In this document: one piece after another, positions 41,085 to 51,050 of the stretch
Numbering within the stretch: the first letter of the stretch is position 1
Layout of the letters: the number at the start of each line of letters is the position of its first letter
NCBI GenBank assembly: GCA_001310455.1
Contig: BAXG01000029.1
Location: 1 to 64,000, forward strand
DNA length: 64,000 bases
Source of the DNA: Photobacterium sp. JCM 19050
GTDB taxonomy: Bacteria > Pseudomonadota > Gammaproteobacteria > Enterobacterales > Vibrionaceae
Direction: 5' to 3'
Translations under genes and position numbers: made by a program
Notes under the pieces: model-generated
The model's input: only the letters and a program-made list of their open reading frames with translations
Database searches by the model: none
Told to the model about the DNA's origin: nothing

Positions 41085-41429
41085 CGTAACTTTAGCAGCG
41101 TCAATAGCGTCTTAGGTCTAAGATTACTAAGACTTTCCTAAGTTTCTCAGTGGCTATTCATATTCTTATTATTAAGACGATGACAGATGCATTGGAATCT
41201 AACCGGATGTTATTTCGAAATTTCTATTCGTAAATGAAGGACGACCGGGATTACCGGGGTTGTAAAGTTATCCGACGCACGCTGTAAAATCCGCTGACAG
41301 CGCTTGCGCATTGCGACTACTGTCCTCAAAAGTAATGAAACAGCGGTTAGCTTGATATGGAACAACGTCTTCTTAATGAATTTGCTTATTAAATAGCCAA
41401 TTATTGAAGACATAAAGCAGGGAGACCAC

Positions 41430-42125
41430 ATGAGCAAGAATATGCTTATTACCGGTGCAAACCGAGGTATTGGGCTTGCGCTTGTCACAGCTTATGTAAC
41501 CGAAGGCTGGAACGTTATCGCGTGTTGCAGAGAGCCGGAGAAAGCCAGCTCGCTCTCTGAGCTGGCTCTCGAGCACCCTAGGCTTGCCATTCATGAGTTG
41601 GATGTCACAGACCATGACGCCATATCTCAGCTCGCTGATAAGCTCCAGGACACTTCACTGGATCTATTGATAAACAATGCGGGCTACTACGGCCCTAAAG
41701 GTTATGGCTTCGGCAATACCAGTGCATCTGAATGGCGTAAGGCTTTTGAGATCAATGTGATAGCGCCTCTGAAAATCGCTGAAGCCTTTTACCCACACCT
41801 GAAAACAAAGCAAACCGGGACGATTGTCTCCCTTTCCTCGAAAGTCGGCAGCATGACCGAAAACACATCCGGGGGCGGCTACATCTACCGCTCCACCAAA
41901 GCGGCACTTAACTCGGTGATGAAAAGCCTCTCTAATGACCTGACTTCAGAAGGCATTATCTGTGTTGCGCTCCATCCCGGCTGGGTAAAAACCGAAATGG
42001 GTGGCGACGATGCACAAATAACGCCTGATGAGTCCGCCGCAGGTCTGAAAAAGGTGATTGAAAACCTGAAGCCAGAGCAGTCCGGGGGCTTCTTTAATTA
42101 TCTGGGTGACACCTTGCCCTGGTAA
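41430..42125 (+). CDS. Short-chain dehydrogenase/reductase (C-factor-like)
   Basis: This 231-residue classical SDR oxidoreductase has the cofactor loop GANRGIGLALV, NNAGYYG, the catalytic Ser in SLSSKVGS and the catalytic pair YRSTK. The short length and the NNAGYYG/STKAALNS pattern resemble C-factor-type (CsgA-like) SDRs. GGGAG lies 6 bp before the ATG. The frame is intact. The substrate is unknown. It stands alone, divergent from prsK, and probably marks the end of the XrtA locus. Confidence 0.85.
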   Translation: MSKNMLITGANRGIGLALVTAYVTEGWNVIACCREPEKASSLSELALEHPRLAIHELDVTDHDAISQLADKLQDTSLDLLINNAGYYGPKGYGFGNTSASEWRKAFEINVIAPLKIAEAFYPHLKTKQTGTIVSLSSKVGSMTENTSGGGYIYRSTKAALNSVMKSLSNDLTSEGIICVALHPGWVKTEMGGDDAQITPDESAAGLKKVIENLKPEQSGGFFNYLGDTLPW

Positions 42126-42341
42126 ACCGTCGATTCTCTGATTTTCCGCGGCAGGCGAAAAGGCTCATGCCGCGGAAACCGCTTAAACTCATCTTTTCGA
42201 ATTTACAGTGTAAAAACACCAATCTGCACACTTTTCGAGCACTTTCCTCATAAATCAATTATGAGACACTCCCTGAGTCCGTCACTTGATACATTCGTTT
42301 CGTCAGGAGACCGAAAGTTTACACGGACGACACTTAAAATA

Positions 42342-43421
42342 ATGAAAACGCTGCTGCATGTATTTCCGACATTCGCTATTGGTGGGCAACAAATACGCCT
42401 GACCCAGATAGCAAACGGGACCCAGAATGAGTACCGGCATGTCATTTTGGCGCTAAACGGCGACTATTCGGCCAAGAGTAAATTTGCCCCAGGAACTGAA
42501 GTCAGATACCTGGAAACGGAGGATCTGAAACAGCTTTCTCCGTTTTCCCGTGTCAAAAAGATTCGCAGTTTTCTTAAAAACCAGCGCTTCGACGCTTTGA
42601 TGACCTACAACTGGGGCGCTATCGAATGGACGCTCTGTGGCAGGCTTTTCTCGCGCTGTCCGATTGTCCATTGGGAGGACGGGTTTGGCCCTGATGAAAA
42701 ACAACAGCGAAAGTTACAGCGTAACCTGCTCAGACGTATGGTGCTTTCCACTGCCTCGGCGATAAAGCTGGTGGTTCCTTCCCTCGGACTGCTCGATATT
42801 GCAAAGCAGGAATGGGGAATGGCCGGTTCGCGGCTTGTCTACTTCCCAAATGGTATCCCTCTTCCGGCGCAGGAGTTTGAGGATCTTTCCATCGCCCAAC
42901 AGACACCAATAAGCCCAACCATTGGCACACTAGCAACCCTTCGTGAAGAAAAAAACATTCCCCGACTGATTGATGCGTTCTCCAACATGACCCCACGCGG
43001 AAAACTGAAGATTGGCGGTGATGGCCCGGTTCTTCCGGCATTGAAAGACTATGTGCAGCAGCTTGGTCTTGAAAAAGATGTGATTTTCACCGGTCGCGTT
43101 GAGGACGTATGGGCATTCTTTCAAGACGTGGACGTCTTTGCCGTTTCATCCGATACCGAACAAATGCCAATCTCCGTTTTGGAAGCGATGGCGATGGGCC
43201 TGCCGGTGGTATCAACCGATGTCGGAGACGTCCGGAACATGCTCTCTGCAACCAACGCGCATTACGTGGTGCCACCGGACAAATTTCCGCGAGCATTGGA
43301 AGACATGGTGTCTGATCCCAAACGCTGGCGTGATATCGGATCTGACAACCGTCACAAGGTAAAACATGCGTACAGCTTTGATGTCGTTCTCCAGAACTTC
43401 CGCCAGTTGACCACCCAATGA
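42342..43421 (+). CDS. GT4-family glycosyltransferase
   Basis: This glycosyltransferase of about 359 residues opens MKTLLHVFPTFAIGGQQIRL (GG-Q loop). Its donor half carries IGTLATLREEKNIPRLIDAF, KIGGDGPVLPAL and SDTEQMPISVLEAMAMGLPV. The frame is open further upstream (from 42261), but the extension lacks similarity and I prefer the ATG at 42342, although its ribosome site is weak. It forms a pair with the acetyltransferase that follows after 72 bp, suggesting a small surface-sugar unit of its own outside the XrtA operons. Confidence 0.75.
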   Translation: MKTLLHVFPTFAIGGQQIRLTQIANGTQNEYRHVILALNGDYSAKSKFAPGTEVRYLETEDLKQLSPFSRVKKIRSFLKNQRFDALMTYNWGAIEWTLCGRLFSRCPIVHWEDGFGPDEKQQRKLQRNLLRRMVLSTASAIKLVVPSLGLLDIAKQEWGMAGSRLVYFPNGIPLPAQEFEDLSIAQQTPISPTIGTLATLREEKNIPRLIDAFSNMTPRGKLKIGGDGPVLPALKDYVQQLGLEKDVIFTGRVEDVWAFFQDVDVFAVSSDTEQMPISVLEAMAMGLPVVSTDVGDVRNMLSATNAHYVVPPDKFPRALEDMVSDPKRWRDIGSDNRHKVKHAYSFDVVLQNFRQLTTQ

Positions 43422-43493
43422 CGCAATCTGATTGGCGTTATGCGCATAATCGCGTAATTTAATTTGCTCAGATTCCTTTCCAAAGGCAGAGAG

Positions 43494-44084
43494 ATGAACC
43501 CCTTTCCAGACTGGCTCAGTGGCGCCACACTCAAAGAGCAGATAACCCATCCCAATATCGAGGTTGGCGAACATTCGTACTATTCCGGCTATTACCACGG
43601 AAAATCGTTTGAGGAGCACTGTGTACGCTATCTTCTGGGCGACGAGGTAACAAAAGATGCATGGGAATCCGGCATGTTTGGAGCTGTTGACCGGCTTGTG
43701 ATTGGCAAATTTTGCTCTATCGCCTCTGGCGCAACGTTTCTTTTAGCCGGTAACCAGGGACATCGCATGGACTGGATTTCAACCTTCCCCTTTTCAGCGG
43801 ATGTGTTCGGGGACGGCGTGAAAAATGGCTTTGAACGTGCCGGCGATACCGTGATTGGCAACGACGTTTGGATTGGTACTGAAGCCATGATATTGCCGGG
43901 TGTCAAAATTGGAGACGGTGCGGTGATTGCCGCCAGAGCAGTCATTACCAAAGACGTTGAGCCTTATTCTGTTGTCGTAGGTAACAATAGGGTCGTTAAG
44001 AAACGATTTTCAGACGAACAGATAACGAAGCTCCTCACCATCAAATGGTGGGATTGGCCGCTTGAAAAGCTCAAAGCAACATGA
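43494..44084 (+). CDS. CatB-related hexapeptide-repeat O-acetyltransferase
   Basis: This protein of about 196 residues is a left-handed beta-helix acetyltransferase of the xenobiotic/CatB type. The landmarks are YYSGYYHGKSFEEHCVRYL, LVIGKFCSIASGATFLLAGN with QGHRMDW (catalytic-type His) and the hexapeptide rungs VIGNDVWIGTEAMILPGVKI. It ends in a C-terminal helix. Such proteins acetylate chloramphenicol-like drugs or sugars; next to a glycosyltransferase a sugar is just as likely. The ATG at 43494 follows GGCAGAGAG and is preferred over 43464. Confidence 0.8.
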   Translation: MNPFPDWLSGATLKEQITHPNIEVGEHSYYSGYYHGKSFEEHCVRYLLGDEVTKDAWESGMFGAVDRLVIGKFCSIASGATFLLAGNQGHRMDWISTFPFSADVFGDGVKNGFERAGDTVIGNDVWIGTEAMILPGVKIGDGAVIAARAVITKDVEPYSVVVGNNRVVKKRFSDEQITKLLTIKWWDWPLEKLKAT

Positions 44085-44170
44085 AAACCCTTTGCAGCGG
44101 TAATATAGATGCGCTTTGCGAAGAAGCCTGACAAACCAGATTCACCCGCCCGATAATGAAACACTCATAA

Positions 44171-44205
44171 AAACGCTCCTTTATTGTCCTTAATGAGGAG
44201 CGTTT
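44171..44205 (+). terminator. Rho-independent terminator after the acetyltransferase gene
   Basis: AAACGCTCCT and AGGAGCGTTT form a 10-bp perfect stem with a 15-base loop, followed by CTTTA. It lies 87 bp after the stop of the hexapeptide acetyltransferase gene. Confidence 0.65.
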
Positions 44206-44289
44206 CTTTACAGATGTTACTCCGCGCTTGCAACATCAATTCCTGCCGTTAAAATTTCCGCCGTTTTGGGGATTCCTGAGAGTATTTAC

Positions 44290-44999
44290 GTGAACAATAA
44301 AAGCCTGATAACTAACCTGCTGGCACTGGTTGCACTTGGTGCCGGCTACTATTTGGATAATGCACTTCTCTACGCCGCTGGCCTGTTTGCCTTTTCTGGT
44401 GCGATCACCAACTGGCTTGCTGTCCACATGCTGTTTGAGAAAGTCCCGGGTCTTTATGGCTCAGGGGTCATTCCGGCACGATTTGAAGAATTCAAAAAAG
44501 CCATCAAGACACTGATGATGGAGCAATTCTTCACTGGCGATAACATTGACCGTTTCCTGAAAAAAGAGATGACAACCCCTGTTGGCTTTGATCTGGCCCC
44601 TGTCATGAAGGAAGTGGACCTGAACCCGGCTTTTGACTCTTTACTGGATGTGATCATGCACTCCCAGTTTGGCGGTATGCTTGCTATGTTTGGCGGCGTA
44701 GAAGCGCTTCAGCCTCTGCGGGAGCCTTCATCGAAAAGATGCAGGTTTCCATTGCTGATATTGCCCAGCAGGACAATGTAAAAAATGCGCTCGCAACGCA
44801 GATTGAATCGCCTGCAATGATGGATGATATCCGTTCCACCATCGAAGAGATTATCGATCAACGACTGAATGAGCTGACACCAAAGCTGGTGAAAGACATC
44901 ATTCAAAAGATGATTAAAGAGCATCTCGGTTGGCTGGTTGTCTGGGGCGGTGTATTTGGCGCCGTAATTGGTGTGGTATCTGCGCTGCTGACCGCATAA
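44290..44999 (+). CDS. DUF445 family membrane protein
   Basis: Rejoined across a frameshift near 44730, this is about 236 residues of the DUF445 family. Two N-terminal membrane spans (NLLALVALGAGYYLDNALLY, then GAITNWLAVHMLF, the conserved NWLAV motif) are followed by a helical domain and a C-terminal span (GWLVVWGGVFGAVIGVVSAL). The function of the family is unknown. I take the GTG at 44290 as start, giving MNNKSLITNLL; a TTG at 44266 is also in frame. Confidence 0.7.
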
Positions 45000-45121
45000 T
45001 TATCGGATTTGAGCGCGATGGCCCTTGGTCATTGCGCTCTGGTGTCACTATGATTTCGCAGCCATCCCGCCTTACAATCACCGCAGTCACTCCTTTCTAA
45101 AAAGCGACGCTGTATATCGTG

Positions 45122-46049
45122 TCAGCGCACCTTCTCCGGCGAAGTCAGCCGTCGGTATGCAATTAAATCAAACACAACATTGCCTGAAAGCCAGCGAATT
45201 TGCCGAGGGGTGATATTAGGCAGAACCTGGGCATTGTCCGGCATCGCGGATAACCCTTTTTTCTTCAACTCCGGCACAATCGTACTTTGTTGGAAATGGC
45301 GCATTGAATAGCGCACCCGGCGGCGGAGATAGGTATAAATATCCCGTCTGCTCATCGGGTTAAGACTGTCATACCTGAATACCGCACTGGCGCAGACGCC
45401 AATATTTCGCATGGGGTCATCTTCCGGCGGGTTCAGGTTACATGCTGTCAGGTAGCCCAGCATGCTGTCATCACCAATCAACCCAGCGGCAGCCGGATTC
45501 CCAACTCTCTGACCCGCTGCAAGAACGCGGGGGAAAGGAGATACAGATTGCCGGTAAAAGGTGCTTTTCCCTTAATTCTTTCTGCCACGCTTTGGCGCTT
45601 CTTCCACCGCTGAAGGGATACCCTGAAACGGCGTTGTAGTCAGGATGCGCACGGTAATACGTGATCAGGTTGGACAGCGCAGCGTTCTCAAACGTCAAAT
45701 CCCCGTCCGCAAATACCGCGATAGAATGTCCATCGTAGTGGTCGTAGACGAACGTATTCCAAGCGTTTGCTTTGTCACCAAATGCGATATTTACAGCCGT
45801 CATCTCAGGCATTTCTAACGATAACTCCTCGACCTTCTGCAAGGTGTTGTCCCGGCATCCGTTCACCATCACATAGACGTGAGCTGAATAAGGCCGGTAA
45901 GCACCAACAAGGCTTCGGAGAGTTTCCTGAATGCTATCTTCCAGGTTGTAAGCCATAACACAAATCTGGACTGACAGTGTACTTCTGGGCGTCAAAGCAT
46001 CATCGGAGGAACCAGATTGATCTGAAATAGTCGTTTTCTCAAATGCCAT
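45122..46049 (-). CDS. GT2-family glycosyltransferase
   Basis: Rejoined across a frameshift near 45500, the product is about 309 residues with a GT-A fold. It shows VQICVMAYNLEDSIQETLRS, VMVNGCRDNTLQ and the metal-binding AVFADGDLTFE. The shifted frame continues LIGDDSMLGYLTACNLNPPE, where a GDD motif corresponds to the acceptor-side acidic pair. No membrane span is clear. It stands alone between DUF445 and the decarboxylase; the substrate is unknown. Confidence 0.65.
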
Positions 46050-46197
46050 GCTGCGATCCCTGCTGGCAATTTATTATTGATTGGGTATTAGCCTAACCAA
46101 CTCAACCGTGAAATATGATGGGTGTTGAAGCAATTAAATGACAAATCTCACCTCTGAAACACGCATTTATCCCCACTGAGCATTTTGTCACATAAAA

Positions 46198-46223
46198 AAA
46201 GGGCATCCGGATGGATGCCCTTT
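46198..46223 (-). terminator. Rho-independent terminator of the arginine decarboxylase operon
   Basis: AAAGGGCATCC and GGATGCCCTTT form an 11-bp stem with a four-base loop. On the minus strand the hairpin is followed by a run of Ts, and it lies 93 bp after the adiA stop codon, as expected for the end of that operon. Confidence 0.8.
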
Positions 46224-46315
46224 GTCTTACAGTTTTTTGTTTGCACTGGCCATCAGGCCAACTGTTTGTCTACTCAACGAGTTTACAAGAAGAGTAAACG
46301 GGTTATTCAGTGCGA

Positions 46316-48616
46316 TTAGTCGCGCAGTGCAGACTCTTTGATACAAAGAACGTGGTATTTACCGTCTTCTTTCTCTGCACCTTCAGTTTCATGTTCGAAA
46401 CCTGGGAATTCTTCATCCCATGCTTCCAGCGCTTTCAGGTACTTGATCTGAGGGCTGTTAGCATCACCGAAGTTTTCGCCGCCCATCAGCATTGGGATGC
46501 CTGGTGGGTAAGGGATAACAGAGTGCGCTGCAACGCGGCCAACCAGCTCGTCAGAAGCAACCATTTCAACGTCGCTACCAACAATGTGTTGGTATGCCAG
46601 ACGTGGCTTCAGTTCAACTTCTGGCAGAGTTGAGTATGCTTCGTTCAGCACCTGGCTTGGGTTGTGACGTACCAGATATTGGAACATACGGTCACCCAGG
46701 TCACGCAGGCCCAGACCCTTGTAGATTTCTGGTGCAGTTTCAACCAGTTCAGGCAGTACTGTTTCCAGATCTGAGTTCGCATCGTAGTGACGCTTGAACG
46801 CCAGCAGGGTGTTGATCAGGTGTCGCGCTTACCTTTGGTGATACCCATTGAGAACAGGAACATCACCTGGAAGTCTGTTGTACGGGTAGGAACGATACCG
46901 AAACGGCTCAGGTATGCGCTTACCAGTGCGGCAGGAACACCTTTTTCCAGGAACTGACCTTTGTCGTCCAGACCAGGAGTGAGCAGGCTCACTTTGATTG
47001 GGTCCAGCATACACCAGTCGTTGTCGATGTCGTCAAAGCCGTGCCACTTGTCACCCTGGCGCAGTTTCCAGTTTTCCTGGACAGTCATCAGTGCTTCTAC
47101 AGAAGCGTCTTCAAACTTAACTTGCTCGCCGTTGGTTTCAGAAACAACTTCTGCGTTCCAAGGCTTGAAGAACCAGTCGCCGTCTGCAGTGTAGTCGTTG
47201 AACAGCTTACGCATGTTCTGACGGAAGATTACCGCTTCACGGATAACTTCGTTAGTCAGAGACAGACCGCTTTCGCCCTTCATCATGTTTGCTGCAACGT
47301 CGTTAGACGCACAGATAGCATACAGAGGCGAAGTTGAAGTGTGCATCATGTACGCTTGGTTGAAGCGATCGAAGTCGATTGCGTCTTCACCGTTACGAAC
47401 GTGAATGTAAGATGCCTGAGACAGAGCGTTCAGCAGCTTGTGAGTTGAGTGAGTAGCGAATACTGTTGGACCTTTGTGGTCTTTCGCTTCACCACGCATC
47501 GCGAAGTGACCCTTGTAGATAGGGTTAAAGCGAGCGTAACCAAACCAAGCTTCATCCATGTGGATGCGGTTTGAGCTCTCAGACAGCAGGGATTCTGCAT
47601 GCTCTGAGTTATAAACCATACCGTCGTAAGTACAGTTGGTAACAACCGCGTACTTAGTTTCTTATTCTTGGCATCTTTAGTCATCTTGCTTCTGCAATCA
47701 TCTTCTCGATGTTCGCAGCAGCCATAGTTGACTTGCTGATTGGGCCAATGATGCCGTAGCAGTTACGGGTTGGTGTCATGTAAACAGGGCGTGCACCGGT
47801 CAGGATCAGGCCTTGTTCGATTGATTTGTGGCAGTTACGGTCAATGATGGCGATATCGTCATCTTTCAGACACGCTTGCATGATGGTACGGTTTGAACCA
47901 GAAGTACCAACGATACCTGAGTAGGACTCGTGAGCACCGAAGATCTTCGCTGCTTCAACTTCGCTGTCTTTGAACGCACCGGTGTGGTCAAGCAGTGAAC
48001 CCAGTGAAGCACGCTCGATACCCATGTCGGTACGGAACAGGTTTTCACCGTAGAACTGGTAGAATTGGTTACCAGCAGGTGTTTTGGTGAAGCCGATACC
48101 ACCCTGGTGGCCAGGTGCAGACCATGAGTATTCGTGGATGTCGTTGTATTCCATCATGGCTTTCATGAATGGTGGTACAACCTGGTCGCGGTAACGCTTC
48201 ATTGCAGCAACGATACGGCCCGCAACGAAATCAGCAGTGTCTTCCAGAACAGAGTAGCACTCATGTACACGTTCCATCAGCTTACGGTTTGCAAGGATAG
48301 AAGTGCGGGCACGTTCTGCCAGCAGGAATACTGGAACTTCTGCCTGACGCTCTTGCAGAGCCATCAGCAGTTCAACTTCTTCAGTTGAATTTACAATTTG
48401 TTCTTCTGTTTTTTCCAGAGTCAGCACCAGGCTGTCAATCTGGGTGGCCATAATAACGGCCATTGCATCTTCATATGAAGTAGCAGTAACGATTTCGATT
48501 GAACGGTCGTTCAGCTCTTTTACCAGTGCGCTGGTAGCGCGAGCGGCATAGCTGTGTTCTTCAATATGTTGCGGCTCTACTACCAGAGTGCGCATTTTGC
48601 TGAAGTTGTTGCTCAT
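46316..48616 (-). CDS. adiA: Biodegradative arginine decarboxylase (AdiA type)
   Basis: Rejoined, this is a PLP-dependent group III decarboxylase of about 766 residues. The translation follows E. coli AdiA rather than the lysine enzyme CadA. Examples are YSWSAPGHQGGIGFTKTPAG, FRTDMGIERASLGSLLDHTG, GTSGSNRTIMQAC and ATHSTHKLLNALSQASYIHV (PLP lysine in STHK). The end, SVIPYPPGIPMLMGGENFG, also agrees. It converts arginine to agmatine, consuming a proton, for acid resistance. Three frameshifts (near 47680, 47660 and 46825) break it. The start at 48616 (MSNNFSKMRTLVVEP) is preferred over the longer in-frame 48673. It follows the antiporter gene by 248 bp. Automated annotation as lysine decarboxylase would be a plausible error. 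Confidence 0.85.
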
Positions 48617-48864
48617 AATTAATACCTGATTTTCTTTTGCAGTATTCGCTGCGAAATTAAATTTCGGCGTCAACGCTTTGGATGGTCTGAACTTATCAAG
48701 ACAGGCCAGGCATTGTTGTCAACGTATCTTTGGTATTTGCTTTAATTGAAATAAAGCGAAAGTCCGTTTTATTTATTCCTTGGCATCCTTGCCTAATAAG
48801 ATTCCTTTATTAATAACCGAGAGGTTTAATTCAGTTATTAATTTATTCTTTATGCGGGAGCTAA

Positions 48865-50195
48865 TTATTTAGCGTGAGCCTGCATTTCTTCTTTAGTATC
48901 GCGAGCCGCGATGAAACCGTAGAAGATGTAACCGAGCAGAGTCAGGATAGTACCGCCGAACACTGCGTCTGCACCGCAAGCATATACACCGTAGATGCTG
49001 TAAAGAACGGCCAGCGTACCTACTGTTGCACCCAGACGATACTGAGACTGAGTAACCATGTTCTTGCGAAGCATAACTTCCAGACCAGTCATAGACAGGA
49101 TGTAAGGAACCATGTTCACAAATACAGCCAGGTTCAGCAGAGCATTGAACTGGTTAACCAAGTCTGGAGAGATAGTCATTACAGCCAGAACCAGTTCCAG
49201 GGCCAGCATGATAAGCATGCCTGGGATTGGTGCGCCTGCTTTGTTGGTTTTCGCGAAGATCTGTGGGAACAGGTTGGTGTCTGCTGCCGCTTTAGATACC
49301 TGTGCGTTGGTGAACTGCCAGCCCAGCAGAGAACCGATACATGCGATTACTGCAGCCAGAGTAACGATATCACCTACCATTGGCTGAACATTTTGGCAAA
49401 TACCAGACCGAATGGTGCAGTAGATTGAGCCAATTCAGCGTTAGGGATAATACCCTGGATTACAGTGGTAGACATGATGTAAACGATGGCAGCGAAACCA
49501 GTACCGAACAGTACAGCCAGAGGTACGTTACGCTCTGGGTTTTCAACCGCGTCAGAGTTTGCACCAGCAGATTCAATACCCAGGAATGCCCACAGAGTCA
49601 GTGCGATACCTGAAGATACAGAGTGCATAGTGGTGTCGTGATGTGGGTTCCATGCAGACATGAAAGTCTGTGGATCGAACCACCACCAGCCAATTACTGA
49701 CAGACCGAATACTGGCAGGATGATACCCCATACAGTCACAGAAGAGATCTGGCCTGTGATCTTGGCACCACCGAAGTTAGCAACCATGGTCAGTACCAGA
49801 ATTGCCACAACACCGTAGAAAGTGTGCATAGGAGTATCAAGCCAAGGCATGAATGGTTTGATATAACCTACTGCAGATACTGCGATGGCAACACAGCTAA
49901 TGACCAAACATACATAGTATGTATAAGAAGAAATAAAGAAAGACGATTTGCCGTGAGCTTCTTCAGAATAAGCTGACATACCGCCAGAACGTTTACAGAA
50001 AGCACCACATTTCGCAAAGGTGTAGGCAATACACATTGCACCCAGCGCAGTGACTACCCATGAAAGGAGAGAAATGGCACCCACTTGTGCAAGGCTCGCT
50101 GGCAGCATAATAATGCCTGAGCCCATCATATTAACGGCAACTAGTACGGTCAGACCGACTAGTCCCATTTTTTTACCGCTTGCTTCAGAAGACAT
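48865..50195 (-). CDS. PotE/AdiC-type amino acid-polyamine antiporter
   Basis: Rejoined across a frameshift near 49380, this APC-family antiporter of about 442 residues has twelve membrane spans. Landmarks are GLTVLVAVNMMGSGIIMLPA, NFGGAKITGQISSVTVWGI, LTLWAFLGIESAGANSDAVE (the functional Glu/Ala region) and GSLLGWQFTNAQVSK. It is closest by eye to the ornithine-putrescine exchanger PotE. Its pairing with AdiA and the ARG-box-like sites upstream suggest arginine-agmatine exchange instead, which is inference. It is the first gene of the operon and ends 248 bp before adiA. Confidence 0.8.
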
Positions 50196-50220
50196 GTTTT
50201 CACCTTTAATTCAGATGATA

Positions 50221-50241
50221 AAGAATAAATAATTTATTCTT
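50221..50241. promoter_or_regulatory. Perfect 21-bp palindrome upstream of the antiporter gene
   Basis: AAGAATAAAT and its exact complement ATTTATTCTT flank a single central A. The site lies 26 bp upstream of the antiporter start, in its leader. It could be an operator or an AT-only hairpin near the ribosome site. Confidence 0.4.
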
Positions 50242-50660
50242 TGCCGTTCTACCTAATACCGAATCCCTGGTGAAATCGCTTTTGAATATAAGGGATGATT
50301 TCCTTTTTATCTGTCGGTCTTAATAAAAAAGAAATCTCCCTTATAAATTCGATCGGGTCCTGATTTATTTTTCAGCTTTTATCACTCTAAGTTGTTCCCA
50401 CTGAGTGAGACCCCCTTATCGGATGGGTGTATTTTTCAATAATTCTCGTTTCGAAAAAATGCTAAAAATGAAATCATTCATTGCACTTATGCTTTAGAGA
50501 AGTGCATTTTTCCATGAAAATTCATTTTGTAATACAATTGGAAAAATGATTGATTTTACTCACTATGAATGCAAAAAGAATTCACTAACCCCCACCAGAT
50601 CAATCAGTTACATTATTGCCATGAATGACTTTTTGTAAAATCACCGAATTTCCAGTCAAA

Positions 50661-50676
50661 CGTGACATGCATCACA
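50661..50676. promoter_or_regulatory. CRP-like binding site
   Basis: CGTGACATGCATCACA matches the CRP consensus TGTGA-N6-TCACA at nine of ten fixed positions. It lies in the divergent region between the antiporter operon and pdxY, next to the ARG-box-like pair. Confidence 0.45.
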
Positions 50677-50686
50677 AACATGATTT

Positions 50687-50725
50687 CATGAATTGTTATT
50701 CACCAATATGGAATTTAAATGCGCC
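50687..50725. promoter_or_regulatory. Tandem ARG-box-like sites (ArgR operator)
   Basis: The first 18-mer CATGAATTGTTATTCACC has the full TGAAT-N4-ATTCA core of an ARG box. A second, at 50708-50725, reads ATGGAATTTAAATGCGCC with GAAT-N4-ATxC. The two are 21 bp apart, which is the standard 18-bp box plus 3-bp spacing of ArgR operators. This fits arginine control of the divergent decarboxylase/antiporter and pdxY units. Confidence 0.5.
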
Positions 50726-50838
50726 GTTTTTTTTCATCTTTTGGCGGAAAATCTGACGAACCACTAACGGCTGATGTACAAACTTAGGCTCAAAATACTA
50801 ACAACCTCCTGATATGAATAAGAAATAACCAGGAAAAG

Positions 50839-50907
50839 ATGTTTTACGTTAAAAATTTAGTCAAACACGCTGATCAGATTTGTGAAGATAAAGGACAAGC
50901 ACTATGA
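50839..50907 (+). CDS. Possible 22-residue leader ORF upstream of pdxY
   Basis: The frame MFYVKNLVKHADQICEDKGQ-AL has AGGAAAAG directly before its ATG and ends with an ATGA overlap on the next small frame. It is too short to judge by composition. It may be a translated leader, or the first part of one gene with the following frame if an indel separates them. Confidence 0.25.
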   Translation: MFYVKNLVKHADQICEDKGQAL

Positions 50908-51044
50908 TCCACCCCGTGATGCGATATGCCCCATCAGCCCAACCTTCGCTGATGGCTCAACATGTCGTGGTATTAATATCATTGTCCCTGCACCGCCCAG
51001 CCGAAATGCACACACGGGAAATGGAACAGGCCAGACACAGGTAA
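50904..51044 (+). CDS. Possible 46-residue small ORF directly upstream of pdxY
   Basis: The frame starts MIHPVMRYAPSAQPSL, has a short hydrophobic core (AQHVVVLISLSL) and ends six bases before the pdxY ATG. AAGGA lies 9 bp before its start, a better ribosome site than pdxY itself has, so pdxY could depend on its translation. I recognise no family. Confidence 0.35.
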   Translation: MIHPVMRYAPSAQPSLMAQHVVVLISLSLHRPAEMHTREMEQARHR

Positions 51045-51050
51045 AGTCTT

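Noticed and set aside
46316-48616. Lysine decarboxylase CadA
   Set aside because: The alignment by eye follows AdiA through the N-terminal domain, the PLP region and the C-terminal SVIPYPPGIPMLMGGENFG stretch, so I call it arginine decarboxylase.
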